A stretch of DNA of 64,000 nucleotides from Trichopria drosophilae (GCA_030407085.1 CM059587.1:92747001-92811000); one strand, 5' to 3'; shown: positions 1 to 13,138, numbered from the stretch's first letter. The notes: generated by a model not told the origin, from the letters alone. Numbers and translations are program-made.

Positions 1-2422
1 TTATTATCAGTCGAGTAATTTCACTTTCCTGTCTTATATACAATAAATTTGTTTCAACAGAGAAAAATCAGTAAATGTTTGATTTCCATGCAGGTTTCAG
101 TAATATATTGAGAATGGTTAGAAGATGACGTAGCATCTGTGAGTGAGACATTTAGATAATTTAACTAAAATAATAGGGTGTCGAAAGTGGCATAGAGGAT
201 TGCGAAATGATTTAATATATTGTCGAAGGTGTTGAGAAAGGATGTAGAAGCGAGTCATTTGGAAAGACGAGAAATGCTTAGAAGGTCAAGGTTATATTAA
301 AGGTATATAAAAAGATGAGGGGAGTGTCGTGACATAAAAAGGTGTTAAAGGAATGAGGGTGATTATATAGACAATTTAACAGTGAAACCCGTGACGAATA
401 TAAATTTCGAAGTATGTGAAAGCAGTTCTTTGACTATTAACACAGTTAATGATTTAATAATCAATTTAGTAAACAATTATATTTGTAAATAAACCTTTAG
501 GAATTAGTATGATTATTAAGTATTCAATTGGTTATCAACTTTTTTTAACTTTTAGAAAAACTATACGTTTTATTTCATCTCTGACCTCAAAATATGTAAA
601 AAATATCTATCTATTAATATAAAATGATCAGTACATCATCTGCTTATTTATTAGAATCTTAAGATATTTTCAGTTTATGTATATTAGGGAATATGCGTTT
701 TGGTGATTTATAGATTTCTGATGATTTAAGTTTAGATAGTGCTCCAATTGCACATCGACATTTGGGACGGTCATGATTGTTTTTCTACGCCATCGCCGTC
801 ATAAATTTGGAAAAATGCATAGCTATTTATACTATATGTCCCACTTTCCTTCAAATTCATTGCCCTGGACACTGTTTCCATATTTTTTCGGGAATATGAA
901 GTGACAAACAATGTAAATATATTATTGTTTTCAGAAGGAAGTTGCTCGGTATTTTTATAGGTCTGGTCACATGAATAACGTTGCATACATGAATACATGT
1001 TTGTGTGGTGTAACACGGTTTTATATTTTCTATTCTTTAGATTATGTATGCAGAGGCAATAGAGCTTCTGATTGTTTAAACATTTTCAAGAAATTCTTTG
1101 GTGTTTTGGCTAAAAATATCATTCTTTGGTTATGTCATTTTTGGTACTTCATAGTCGTCGTAGAAAAGCATTTTCTAATGTAAAAACCAGGGCAGCTAAT
1201 GTTTTCCGGTCGATAACTTCAATTCCTATCTTAAAATTGGCAAATTAAACAGAAAATAATTTCAAGTGTATATCTATTTGTAAGCTATTTTATATATTTT
1301 TACAAATGTATGCTAACATCTGCGAAATCGACTCAGAAATAAGTGAAAATTCGCAGGAGTAAATTTCTGTAATGTTCATACATCTTATTTTTGTGAATAT
1401 TAGCTTATTTGTAATGAAAAATATCCGATATCGACACAAGTAATTATGAACAAACGTAAAATAAAAATCATAAAAAATTATTGTCCACAGTCCTGGTAAG
1501 ATATCTGTGTAGTATTTTGTAACACTGCCTAGTCCCCATATCCCTTTAACACTGCAAACAAGTAAACGGATCATAAACTAGTAAAAAAAGTGGACACAGT
1601 TTCTACTAGGAAGTTCCAAACACTGTGACAATGGAATTTTTCCCATATCTTTGTATGTAATGATGGTAGAAGAATGTAAATTGATTTTATTTAGTTAGCC
1701 ACGATATAGAAATCTGCACACAGTCGACGCTTCGATAATATTAAGTAATTTACGCAAAAACTTTTCATTACAAACAATTACTATAGTTCGTGAGCAACTA
1801 ATTGGATATTATGAATGTTTATGACACTAAACTGTTTTACTTCAAAAGAAACGGAAAATATCACAAACTTTGCTGGCAGAGTGGCCAGAATTCCAATAGC
1901 ATACATATGTCACATGCATTATCGAGTAAACTTTTAGTTTGATATACCATACATATAAAGTCAAGTTCAGTATGTTTCTGAGTATTTTAAACACGTTATG
2001 TGATGTGTGAAGGAAAAGTTTTGGTTATGCATAGGTAACCGAATGCATCTGTTGCATAATCAAAACTTGCATTCGCATTAAATTGATTTTTAAAATAAAT
2101 TGATTCAATATACGCGTACTTTTGAAAAATGTATTTTAAAAGAATGTTACGGCAGCGTTCTTTTGTTATTATATCATATTTATTTTGTATCTTTTGTTAA
2201 ATATTCAACAACACATTTAACGCAGTTCTCTAAATCGTATAACATTGATTTTTTTATTGACATTCAAGCGGATTTTTTTATTAATAAAATGTGATATGAG
2301 TTATCGTTTTTTAGCCAATAATATTGGAGTAAATTAAATCTATAAAAAAACCAGATAATAAATTCTAGAAGAATAATCAAGGAAATCGCTCCAATGGTAA
2401 TACAAGAATAATAATTTTGCGA
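1..2422. other. AT-rich non-coding sequence
   Basis: I see no gene here. The open frames are under 100 codons, overlap on both strands and are rich in Phe, Tyr, Ile and Lys, as expected from random AT-rich DNA. No convincing splice-bounded exon, RNA gene or repeat was recognised. If the junctophilin reading of the window is right, this belongs to its long 3' intron. Confidence 0.5.
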
Positions 2423-2587
2423 GGTGCGAGTCAGAAAACCGACAAAAAGCCGACAGTCAAAAAACCGAAATTAGAAAAAATGTCAATATGTCTATTCTTT
2501 TGGTGTCAACTTTTAGACCGTCGATTTTATGTCCGTCGGTTTTTTGACCTGTCGGCTTTTTTATTTATTGGTTTTTCGACTATCACC
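2423..2587. mobile_element. Foldback element with GTCGG/CCGAC units
   Basis: The left end begins GGTGCGAGTCAGAAAACC and the right end is the inverted counterpart, finishing TTTTTCGACTATCACC. The interior consists of short AAAACCGAC-like units on the left and GTCGGTTTT-like units on the right, so most of the 165 bases can fold back. Related copies with the same end logic lie at 47780-47977 and 34953-35538. There is no coding capacity; the 70-codon frame over it is an accident of the repeat. This is probably a non-autonomous DNA element, but the superfamily is unknown to me. Confidence 0.7.
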
Positions 2588-3284
2588 TCTTTTGTAAAGC
2601 TTTTCACTAAAACCGTACTAACTATTTAGTGTGGGTAGTTTTATACGGTTATTTTTTCACAATCTCGTTACTCTATGTTTGGATCGTCTTGATATATGTT
2701 TAATCTTCGGATTGATATTTCTGACACGAACTCATTAACTCCCTATTTCTCTTTTTCTTCATTTGGACCTTCCCTCTTCATCAATGTCTTCTTCTGTTAA
2801 TTAATTTTACGATTATGGGAGGTTATTCCGAAAATTTGTTTTTTTATATAGAGATTTGCAAGTTTTCTGATTACCTGACTTTTAATGTTTGCAGAAAGGC
2901 AATTTTCTCTATTTTATTAGTGTATCTTAAAAACTTCAATATTACAAATATAATAAAGTTAATTACCACATGCAATATTGATAAAGCATTATTAGATAGA
3001 ATTAAATCAAAATTTGTTAAGTAGTATTGGTTATTTAATTCTGAAAATGTCGAAAGCAGGGAATTTAAATAGTTAAAGATATGAAGTTGATGGCTGAAAT
3101 AATTGAATATTTTATTATTAATTTTTAAGATTAATAGTTAGTAATTATATACGCGTAATTCCAGTTCAGCTTTATAACGTGTTACATTTTTTTATAGTAT
3201 ATGTTTCTTATTCTAGACGCAAACATTAATGACACGGGTTTTCTTTTTTTAACCCCTAGAGAAAAACAAATTTGAAATTTCACA

Positions 3285-4300
3285 ATGATGGATGCAATAT
3301 GGCGGAAGCAATTTTGAAAAATGGTTTGATTTCTACAAAACTTTGTATCTTTAGATGTTTCTAATCACGAGTTTAAAATTTTAGTATTGACTCAAAGTAT
3401 CTGAAAGTCCGATATATTTTGACGATTAAAAATTCAGTAAACCATTCGAGGCAAATTATCCACCGTAAAAATGTAAACGATTTTTTTTTTTAGTTTTATA
3501 TCCCCAGCCGTATTTGTAATTACCATATTATAATTTTGTTATGTTGTTTTTGTATCTATTATTGTTTCTCTTTCTTTTTTGTGTTTTTCGGATTTTTGTA
3601 TTAAATTTATAAACTCCAGTTGTCGTCTCGAAATTCAAATTTTATAAATTGATTTGCTAAATGCGATCATCCCGAATACTCCTTCGCACTCACTTTTTAG
3701 AATAAATTTTAACAATTTATAAATGTTTACTAAAAAGATGACACTTATAATTGTGCATTAGTGAAATACGACTCATGACATTCGGCACAGTGCGGGATGT
3801 ACAAGCAAAAAAAAAATTTTTTTTTGCATTTTTTACGATTAATAGCAAAAATTCTAAATTATAATCACGATCATTTAGAGATACAATTTTTAGAAAATTG
3901 CGTTCATTTTTTGCAAACCATTTTTGGAAAATTGCGTTCATTTTTTGCAAACCGTTTTTGGAATTTGCTTTCGCCATATCGGATCGCCATTTTGAATTTT
4001 AGAAATGTGATTTCAAATTTAGATTCAGCGACCTAAAAAATCCCAAAGTACTGACTTTCGGCAAAATCGAACCATTTTAAAATGGAACTTTCTCACATAG
4101 GTTAGTAAAAGCATTTACAAAATGTTGATGAAGTTTTATAAAAGTTCCATAATTTGTCAAATATTTCACCGTCATATTGGATCCGATATCTTTGATATTT
4201 AAAAAAAATGGTTAAAAAAGGTTTTTGAGGTTAGAAACCCTGACGCCATGGAACAAAACAGACTTTAGAATAGTGTTTAGCGACTCCGGAAACAGTTAAT
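3285..4300. repeat. Degenerate 'ATGGCGGA' repeat block
   Basis: Scattered copies of a shared vocabulary are present: variants of CAATATGGCGG, CGCCATTTTGAATTT, CAGCGACC and TCAAAAAC. The same words recur at 5211-5610, 7680-8100, 12830-13080, 16880-17200, 19790 and 21370. The block appears to be decayed fragments of the same old repeat family that forms the palindromes further right. No open frame is credible. Confidence 0.45.
3887..3954 (+). repeat. Two-copy 34-base tandem repeat
   Basis: A unit containing AAAATTGCGTTCATTTTTTG is present twice in direct orientation with a period of 34 bases. It is immediately followed by a CGCCATATCGGATCGCCAT stretch of the dispersed repeat family, so it is probably a small duplication inside an old element. 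Confidence 0.75.
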
Positions 4301-4879
4301 GCACTTCGTCTGGTCAAGAATTTTAATTGATTTTTTTGGTTATCCTGTTTCATAAACAACATTTTATGTTTCAAATATATAAAGTACCGGTTCCCTATTA
4401 ATAATTAAGCATACTCACTTAATTGATATTTAAAATTAATTACTGAGTTCGTCACTTTGTAATCAATCTGCCTATACAACAAAACCTACACATGTGGATG
4501 ATTTTCGTGTTTACAACCAACATTATTAAAAAAAATAATGAAAATACGTTGTTTTTAATTTGATGAGTAATGCTCAGAACACGTTTGAATAATTATCGTA
4601 CACGAGCAGTTTGTTAAGAAATCAATTTAGACAGTTAATCTTGAAATTTAAACGTCATTTGAAGGAGAACGAGAAACTATTACTAATTCCAGTTCATATG
4701 TTATTGTGATAATCGGATCAAGGAATTGTGTAATTTAATTCTATGTTTTTTAATGAGTCACCAATTCCTATAATCTTTCTTTTCATATATCTTACAATCG
4801 AAGTGCCATCACATTGGTAAGATTCCAATATTATCGTTTTGATCACCAATTAAAACACTAAATACATCATAACCCACAC

Positions 4880-4990
4880 AGAACACTCCGTTGTGGAATA
4901 TCCTGAGGAGCTCCAGAAGATGTCCACATGTTCCTTTTTCAACATCCACAAACTCCTTTGAAGCTCCTCGAGACATCCCGTTGTCTTGTT
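4880..4990. other. Short GC-richer patch with imperfect dyad
   Basis: A patch of higher GC contains CCTGAGGAGCTCCAGAAG and, about 60 bases later, GAAGCTCCTCGAGACATC. It also has GATGTCCACATG against AACATCCACAAAC, giving an imperfect repeat arrangement. No open frame or RNA model fits. It could be a fragment of a dispersed element. Confidence 0.25.
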
Positions 4991-5210
4991 ATGGAAAATT
5001 TTGCTGTTGTCATAAGAGTAAAGTTTCCTATTGATGGAATATTGAACGCTTATATCTCTTAAAATCTTATTGAGGTCGATGAAACAAAATGGAAATTAAA
5101 GACTGAACATTTCTATTAGCAAATGTAAAGAGAAAATAAAATTATGAAGAAAAGTAAAAAACCTTCCAATGTTTATTTTTAAGAAAAGTAATCAAAGTTT
5201 TTAAATTTTG

Positions 5211-5610
5211 TCCGCCATATTGCATCCGACATTTTTAATTTTTTTTTAATAACTCGTAATTCGTAATCGGAGAACACAAAACCCTGATTTACCAAGGTTC
5301 ATAAATATAAAATTAAATTTTTAATTGCCGGCCGCCATATTGTATCTGACATTTTTTATTTTTGAAAAACGACGCGATGTTCATAATCTGTGATCTCAAA
5401 AAACTCTGCATGCAAAGTTTCAAATATATAAAATAAAATTTTTAATTTTTGGCCGCCATACTGGATCCGCCACTTTGCAGTTGTTAAAAGTAACTTAAAA
5501 TTAGTATGGGTACTAAGTTTTATCAAGATCGGATAATTTTTTAATATTTTGTACACTACGCTAATATTTTACAAAAAAAAAGAAAGCTTTAGTCGCCATT
5601 TTGAAGCCTC
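5211..5610 (+). repeat. Three to four tandem ~120-base units
   Basis: The word CCGCCATA followed by T/C, TG and ATC starts at 5212, 5332 and 5453, a period of about 120 bases. A diverged fourth start (CGCCATTTTGAAGCC) lies near 5594. Between them each unit has an AAATTTTTAATT stretch and, in two units, a CATAATCTG/CGTAATCGG word. This is a decayed minisatellite-like array of the same repeat family seen elsewhere in the window, and is not coding. Confidence 0.65.
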
Positions 5611-5639
5611 CATCTTCAATTTTCCCATATATTATTACG

Positions 5640-7524
5640 AATATTCATAGCTGAGACATTAAAGACACGATATCTTGAGGTTTTGACCCAATGACTTTTC
5701 TTGTTCGACATGGAAATATTCATTAAAAATGTTTCTGAAGGGAAAAATCGCGTTTTTTGTGAATAATTATTTATAACTTTTTACACGTTTATTGTAGACA
5801 GAATTTGATAAAAGAATCTGAAAGAACGATCAATTTTACGTCGAGAATGTTTTTTCTCGAATTTTTTCAATTGGGTTTTAATGTCAAGAAATATTAGAAA
5901 AATCTTGGTGAAATGTGTGTTAATAAGTTAATATAATTTGTTGAACCTTGGTAAAAAAAAGCTTTAGTTCATAAAATATTTAACCAGAAAAAGGTATTAT
6001 TCACAAGTCCATCTTGTAAAGAATAAATTGTATGTTAACTGAACGGTATCACTAAATTACCCAATGAATGTTCACTGCTTTTCAGTGTCGCCAATTCCAA
6101 TGGCACTCAATGAATATTCCCTGAAAAACAGTGAATTGTCACTGATTCAAATTGAGACAACAGTACACGGTATCAGTAGCCATTATTCTAAATTTTGTTG
6201 CTAATTTCATAGTTACTTCCTATGTACAAAATGTAACTATTTTTTAAAATTACCCAGATGAGTAACTAAAGATCTTTTTTTTTAAAGAAAATCTTAGGGA
6301 ATACTCTTCCATGCCTTCTCTGAGTATAGAAACGAATTAAAATTACGAATACTATCTCGGAATTTTCGCGATGGATTAATTGTAAATCTCGTCTTTCAAG
6401 TCCGAGGAATGCTTGCTAGTCGAAGGATTAAAGCTCAGACTTAAGCTCGAGCCTTGAGAAAGTGGTCCGATAAGAAATCACGACGGCAGGTTAGGGCAGT
6501 CCACCGAGATCTGGTGGAAGGCTGTGGACCAAAATATACTCGCACGGATAATGCTTACTAACACACAGATGTTGGGTTTACATATATATACGACTAACAC
6601 TGACCAAAGTGGACGCGCTATTTTGAGGAGGGCCAGCCAGTCCCATGTAGCCGAACCGCAGGCGCGTAACGAAAAGCTTCATTCTCCCCGGATTTCGGTT
6701 TAGCGCCTCTTTCGCATGAATCGAATTTGCATATTATCGAATTCCGAATAGTAAAATTATTTTACAGATTATAACAATAGCCGAAAATTGGGGCACGTAC
6801 ATTAGCTACCGCGAAATATCTATTTGTTTTGAATTATATAAGGCAAACTAGTAAAACTTCTTGACTGTTAATCAAATTTGAAACGTTATCTTATTGTTCA
6901 ATTTTTAAAAAAATTATGACATCGTTTAATATTGAAATATCGAAAAGAAAATTCACTTTTATTGGAGGTAAACCGAAACAGGTCCAGGAGAAAATAGGAA
7001 CATTTGATTTTACTTCACATTTTTTAAGTATTTTCAACTTTTGTGGGAAAAGTATGAGATAAAGTAACAATTTAAATCTTGTCTTTAGGTACAATGAAAA
7101 CAAATCGGATTTAGTTCATATTCAGTTGATACTACGTATTAAACTGTGAATAATCATATTAGAAAATAAAATAAATATTGTTGAACAACAATAAACAAAT
7201 CACCCAGTGAACAATTTTGTAATTTATCCATCGAAACTTTTGGAGTTTTGTGTTTTGGTTCCTTGAAATTATAATATAGCGAGGGATTCTTCAAAAGCAC
7301 AAACATTCAGAGCCACAATGTGCTCAACTGTTATGTTTACAATAAAAAAACAATTTGGAAGTAGCCAAAAACTCTGGCAGATGAGCTTCAAACAAAAACA
7401 TGATATTATCGGTGGTTTGAAAGGTTATAGATGTCACGTGCTAAATAGTTGCCCACATTTTTTGAAAATTTTCCATAATTTTACAACAATACAGTAGGAT
7501 TCTTTATTCATCCAGATATTTCCC
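5640..7524. other. Non-coding, with a GC-richer island at 6400-6730
   Basis: Most of this stretch is featureless AT-rich DNA. The exception is about 6400-6730, which contains words such as GGTCCGATAAGAAATCACG, GGTGGAAGGCTGTGGACC and CATTCTCCCCGGATTTCGG at far higher GC and CpG content than its surroundings. I find no long open frame and no tRNA-type box pair in it. It may be a regulatory island or the remains of a mobile element. Near 6060-6150, words built on TCACTG/CAGTGA cluster without a clear unit. Confidence 0.35.
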
Positions 7525-8410
7525 TTAACCTGTAAAGTCCCAAAACGGCATAAATTCCACCCGTTTTTCAACATACGACTACAGATCCAATTCGCAGATT
7601 CTCAGTTTTGCTCCAAATTCTGTATCGTGTGGAATATTTTGTTGTATTTTAAGGTTTTATTGGTATTTTTGAAATATTCAAGATGGCGGTTGATTGGCAT
7701 GTCGAGTTGTAACAAAATTCATTATTATTTTCTCAAAAATACACTACAACAGAAGTTGGTATACATCAGTTTTTGAGGTAGCTGAATCCGAATCTAAAAT
7801 CAGATTTGCGAAATTCAAAATGGCGGATCCAATATGGCAGACCAGTTTCGGATTTACGGACCTCTCGAACGGTAATATCTTAATTTTTGTTGCAATCCAA
7901 ACATTTTAGCGAAGTTTTGTTTGCCATATTGGATCCGCCATTTTGAATTTCGCAAATCTGATTTTAGATTCGGATTCAGCGATCTCAAAAACTGTAGTAT
8001 ACCAACTTCTGTTGTAAGCCAATCATTCTTGAGAAAATAATAATGAATTTCGTTACAACTCGACATGCTAATCAACTGCCATCTTGAATTTTTCAAAAAT
8101 ATGAATAAAATCATAAAGTACAACAAAAAATTCCACCCGATACAGAATTTGGAGCAAAACTGAGCAGTTTAATTGAATGTAAATCACGATTGATCAAAAT
8201 AAAAATCTAAAATTAACACGTTTTTGCAGGAAACGCCGCCATATTGGAAAGTCTAAGAGAAATAGAGCAAAAATAACGACGGATTTGAAAAGAGCACGAA
8301 AAAATACTTTAGGAAATACAATTCATATAAGATTCATCTGCGAATCGGATGTGTAGTCATATGTTGAAAAACGGGTGGAAATTATGCCGTTTTGGGACTT
8401 TACCCCTTAT
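7525..8410. mobile_element. Long palindromic foldback element (~0.9 kb)
   Basis: The left end reads TTAACCTGTAAAGTCCC and the right end GGGACTTTACCCCTTA. Nearly every left-arm word recurs inverted in the right arm, including AAAACGGCATAA, GGAGCAAAAC, CAACTTCTGTTG, AAATCAGATTTGCGAAATTC and GGCGGATCCAATATGGC. The axis is near 7885. The right arm carries about 170 extra bases near 8167-8335 that are absent from the left. The left flank is TTAA. There is no transposase frame; the 71- and 90-codon frames are the same sequence read from either arm. A TTAA-targeting (piggyBac-like) non-autonomous origin is an inference from the end sequence. Confidence 0.8.
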
Positions 8411-8650
8411 TCTGGCTTAATCCAATTGCATTTTTCAACAAAAAATTGAAACAACCAAATGTTTGCTGAATGTGCATTGATAGTTAATAAAGCATGACAG
8501 TTTTGGACCTCCTCTTTCGAATCATGTGGTCGAAATCAGCCGGCAATTTCAATGAAAAAATACAGATTTTCTAGACGTTTCCTCGCATGATTAACATTTT
8601 TTTGGCAGTGAATATATAAATATAATAGCAATACTGACATTTGTTCAACC

Positions 8651-9361
8651 TCAACCCTTTTTTTTCACTCGTCGGATTTTTGTCAAAAAACAAAATGGTG
8701 TCAATTGCAATTTTGTGCAACGATAGAAAACATGAATAATTGGGATGAAATAGTAATTACCATCGTTTTGGGATACCGAAACTCATGTTGGTTCATTCAT
8801 GACTTCAAATAAGTTACAAATAGGTTGTTCTGCCAGATTTTCAATGAATTTTCGAACTTTAGCTATCATTACATAAGCGTGACATTGGAAATTACCGTAT
8901 TAAATGTTTGTGACCTATCAATAATCGGTTTATAACCTAAAAATGGAGTGCAGCTCGAGAATTCATTTTTGAAAGAGTTGTAAGCTTATACTATGAGGAT
9001 TGTAAGCTCAATAAAAGTGAATCGTCGAGTGAAACTCACTTTGAATGCCTAAATTCAAAATTGTACAGACGCCATACTGTAGCCACCATTTTGTTTTTTG
9101 AAAAAAAGCAGACGGGTGAAGAAAAGGCTGAGCAAAAAGACGCGATTAGTATCTTTTGCAAAGGTCAGTAATGTTCTTGTCAATGTCAAAAAAAAAAAGG
9201 AATACTTGTGAAAAAAACTTCAAACAAATTATCATGACTTTTTTCTTTGAAATCGTTTTTTCTTTGAAATGGATATTGATGTTTTTCCATTTTGTTTAAT
9301 AAAAGTTACGGCACTGGAAGTTGCGTCATTAATTTTGGACTTTCTGGGCGAAAAGGGTTAA
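8651..9361. mobile_element. TTAA-ended foldback relative
   Basis: The right end is CGAAAAGGGTTAA and the left end TCAACCCTTTTTTTTCACTC, consistent with TTAA-flanked inverted ends. Inside, GGATTTTTGTCAAAAAACAA near 8674 is answered near 9090-9110 by a TTGTTTTTTGAAAAAAAGC stretch. The CAAAAAGACGCGATTAGTA word near 9135 recurs inverted at the left edge of the 17470-18360 palindrome, so the two are copies of one family. The right arm extends about 240 bases further than the left, suggesting loss on the left. No coding frame. Confidence 0.65.
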
Positions 9362-12300
9362 TGCGAAGTTGGTACCTGTGAATGCATAAACTGAAGATTT
9401 GATTTCTTATTCTGTTATTTACATATAATAATGATAAAACTACGCATAAAAGGACATTAATGCAGTGTACAGAAAAGTTTTTATATTTCGTTCATTTGTT
9501 TTTTCTTACGGTGAAAACATTTACATTCTTATTCTTCAGTTTGGAATAACTAATTCAAAGTTATTTGAAATTAGAAACTATTGTTAATTTCAATGTATTC
9601 AGAAATTATACTGAATTAGTTTGTTATGCTTTTAATGTAATTTAATGTGTTTGCATGAAAAAATGTCAACGAGTTTAATCGATTACATCTTCTTATGCGA
9701 AGATGTTTCTATTCATGTATAGAAATCTGTGATGGTATGAAAAACTATCCATAATACTTGATTTTAGTTATTTAACTTATATAGTTAAAATTGTAATAAC
9801 TTAGATTTAAACATTATTATGTTTACTATTTGGTAAAGTACATTACTAATAAACACCACACCATATTATGATTTTGAAGTGTTTTTACTCTGTGATAAAA
9901 TACTCCAACTTTGAAACATTTCTATTTGGAAAAAGTGGTATATAACCATATGATCTTTATGATCTTTTATCAAAATGATGGTATACAGAAATCTACTTTC
10001 AGTCTTTTACACTGCAGTGAATATCTTGAAGCTATCAAACATTTGTTCTAAAATATTGAGCATAATTATGTGTGGACACTTTTTAGAGATGATAAAAGCG
10101 ATCAAACTTGAAAAAACAGATATTTTTAGGGTTTTTTTTTGGCACTAATCCTTTGTACCATATATGCTACACGTCTTTGTAATTCATTATTTACATATTT
10201 AAGGTAATTATTAATTAATTTTGCTGCAATTTTGTACTTCCTTTCTTCAAGAACATGTTAGGAAACGTGAATAAATCAATATTATTAATTAATTAATTTA
10301 ATGAATAAACGGAAACCGAACTTATGGTATTATATGTGCATTATCTTATGTTTTATTATCTTATGAATGAAAACATGAAAGTCGATTTCCCTGGCTTCTG
10401 TTCCACTATCTAAATTATGCAATGTATTAAAGACTTTGCGATAGGAATCTTGTGTCCATATATTTTGCTTTTCATCTTTTTAGCATATATTTCTATGTAT
10501 GATTTAAGTTATTAATTTAGCACAATATTTTCATTTTTATTTATTCATCATCGATCGCTGTGAAATATCATATCAATAAACTGTTATAATTAATATAGGT
10601 CTATAATATAAGCCTATTATTCAAATGTATTTACAGCAACTTGTATATTTACACTTAGAATACTATTAACTTCTTTCAGAAGCTTTAAGATCATATTTTA
10701 CGTTTCAGATTAACAAGAAATTTAAATGCATTATTAGTAATTGCTGAATTCTATTTCATTTTATTTTCCTAAAACAAGATTTAACAGTGAACATAAAATT
10801 TAGTAAATAATTATTGTTCTTTGGAAATTAAAAAAAAAACTGTTGAGGATTTAATCCGCTTTGACGGATTACGTATAAACCTTTGACACTACTAGTACAT
10901 GCTGTTTACTTTATTTTTCACGCGTCGTTTTCGGCATCGCTTTTCCGTTACTTTGTACACCTCTTTGACAGAGACCTGCATTTATATGCTTTTTTCTACG
11001 TTGTTCAACTGGTAAAAATTGTACCTCCAATTGAGAAATAGGGTATATTTATTTTATTTTTTTTATTTCAATTCTTATATACCTTGTTCGAACTATTTCA
11101 GATCCTTTTTTGGGATCTACTTTGAACCGTTTTAAACATTGCAACCCGTATTCTATACGAAATAAAAAATGGTACATTACGGTAAATATTTATCAGAATT
11201 AATTAAGAATTACTAATGACTAGATATTTTATGTCTGTCGATTCTAAAAAATGATCTTCTTTGACAAAAGTGATTTTTTTCTTATTTTGGTATTTCTTTA
11301 ATATGTTTAATATTGTAAAAATAGTAACCACTGCGACTTATCCTGCAGTACACTTAGATAAATGGTTTAATTATATTTTAATTAACTATTCTTTTACTTG
11401 TAAGTACTGTATATCCTATATTTCATAAAAACGTATTTAACGAAATTTTGTTCCCAGGTAATGATTACATATTTCAATTTAATGCTTATTTCAATAACAT
11501 TTACTTGTTAGCATTTCCATTAGTTCCGTATTTAATACTATTACAACATAAATTATATTTTCATTCAATAATTAATTAAAATTTCATTCCATTCAACAAA
11601 TTTCGTAGTATAAATAAAGTAAATTTGATTACTATGTAATACAGAGTCCAGGCTTATTGCTTTATGTAATATTGCTGTTCTTTCATTATATTTTATTTCG
11701 TTCAATCTAACACAAGGAAACTTATCTATAATAATTTGAAATGAACGTATTCTATAAGAATATAGAAGGTCAGCTTCTAAAAAGTTCGTATTGAAATATT
11801 GATTTTATTTTATTTGCGTTTCCTCGTTGCAGTTTTTTTGTGAGATAAAAAAGTGTCATTGTACTTCATAATTAGGTATATTGATTGAATGCTTTTCAGC
11901 ACAATGCATCAGTTGCGAAATTCACTCAGTATTTACTTTACAGGTTGGTATTATGTATCTATAAGAATATATATATATATATACCCACTCAAAGTTAATT
12001 ACTTTTACAGCATTCTTCTTGTATTTGTAAATTTGTGAGTTTAAATAATTTTATTTCTTTAAGATTTGTTAAATTTTTCGACCGTTTCTTTATGATAAAT
12101 TTCTTCCTGTTATTATCGTTACTTAATTAGTATAAAATGTCTTTTATAGTATATATTTTACTAAAAAAGGTGTTAAACCTATTGTTTTATAATATTGATT
12201 AATTCTTTATAGAGAGTAGCCGTCATTTTTTCAAATAAACTTGGTGTAGTAATAATCCCAGTAATTTAAAAATATTTTAGAATTCAAAAGTTAGAATTCT

Positions 12301-12569
12301 ATTGAATTCGAAAACACTTTTTTTAATTATTTGGATGACATATTCTTGACATAAATGGTTGCACTGCAGTCTAACTATATAATTGGTAGTAGAATTAAGA
12401 ACATATAATAACTATTCTGTTTGTTAGCCCATTATAGTCAAATTCTGAAGTATCCTCTCAGAAAGTATACACCAACAATTTTTTATATAGTTGTGTGTTC
12501 CGCGTACCTAGTGACCGAAATTTGCAATATTCACTAAAAAATGCTTTACGAGTTTTCCTTCCTAATATA
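9362..12569. other. AT-rich non-coding stretch with a short (TA)n tract
   Basis: I recognise no gene, RNA or dispersed repeat in this stretch. A TA dinucleotide run lies near 11967-11982. Direct ATTAATTAATTA words occur near 10210 and 10290. No open frame exceeds 60 codons. Confidence 0.5.
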
Positions 12570-13138
12570 TTAACCACCGGGACCCAGTTGAAAATTGGAG
12601 TTTTTAAAGACAAAATAATGCATTTGCGCCCAGCTTTTTATTAAACATTATGATTTATAAAAAAAAAAAAAACTAAAAATCTCGTCATTTTTATAGAGTT
12701 GTTGTCAAATGTTCAATTGATCGAGAGCAAACTGGGGTTTTGAGGTCGCTGCACGTAAGGACGAATTATCAAATTACGGCTCCAAAAGTGGAAAAAACTA
12801 TTTGTAACTGAACTCAGATTTTGAAAATTCAACATGGCGGATTGAATATGACCGACCAAGAATCTAAAAAATTACCTGATCGAGATGGAACTGGGTATAA
12901 TGGGTTTTTGGGGTCGCTGATTATGAATCTTATTTCACAAAAAAACCTAAGTATCAGTTTGATCCCCTAGTTTCATCTCGATCAGGTAAGTTTTACCATT
13001 TTTGGCGGACATCTTGATATGCTTTTTTGAATTTTAAAAATTTGAGTTCAGATTCGTAATAAGTGATCCCAAAAACTCCCGAGTACCAAATTTTATGAAA
13101 AAGGTGTCATCATAAAAATGTATGCCGGAAAGGGTTAA
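12570..13138. mobile_element. TTAA-flanked repeat element
   Basis: The element is bounded by TTAA at 12570 and at 13135-13138. The right end reads ATGTATGCCGGAAAGGGTT; the same terminal word with one change (ATGTATGCCGCAAAGG) ends another copy at 17223-17238. Inside, ACCTGATCGAGATGGAACT near 12876 is inverted as AGTTTCATCTCGATCAGGT near 12970, giving a central palindrome. CATGGCGGATTGAATATG links it to the wider repeat family. A piggyBac-like non-autonomous element is my best guess; there is no coding capacity. Confidence 0.6.

Noticed and set aside
1120..1145. TCTTTGGTTAT resembles the start of microRNA miR-9
   Set aside because: Only 11 bases match, the rest differs, and no complementary arm is found within hairpin distance.
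7694..8126. Two similar peptides on opposite strands as a conserved gene family
   Set aside because: They are the two arms of one palindrome translated from either strand.
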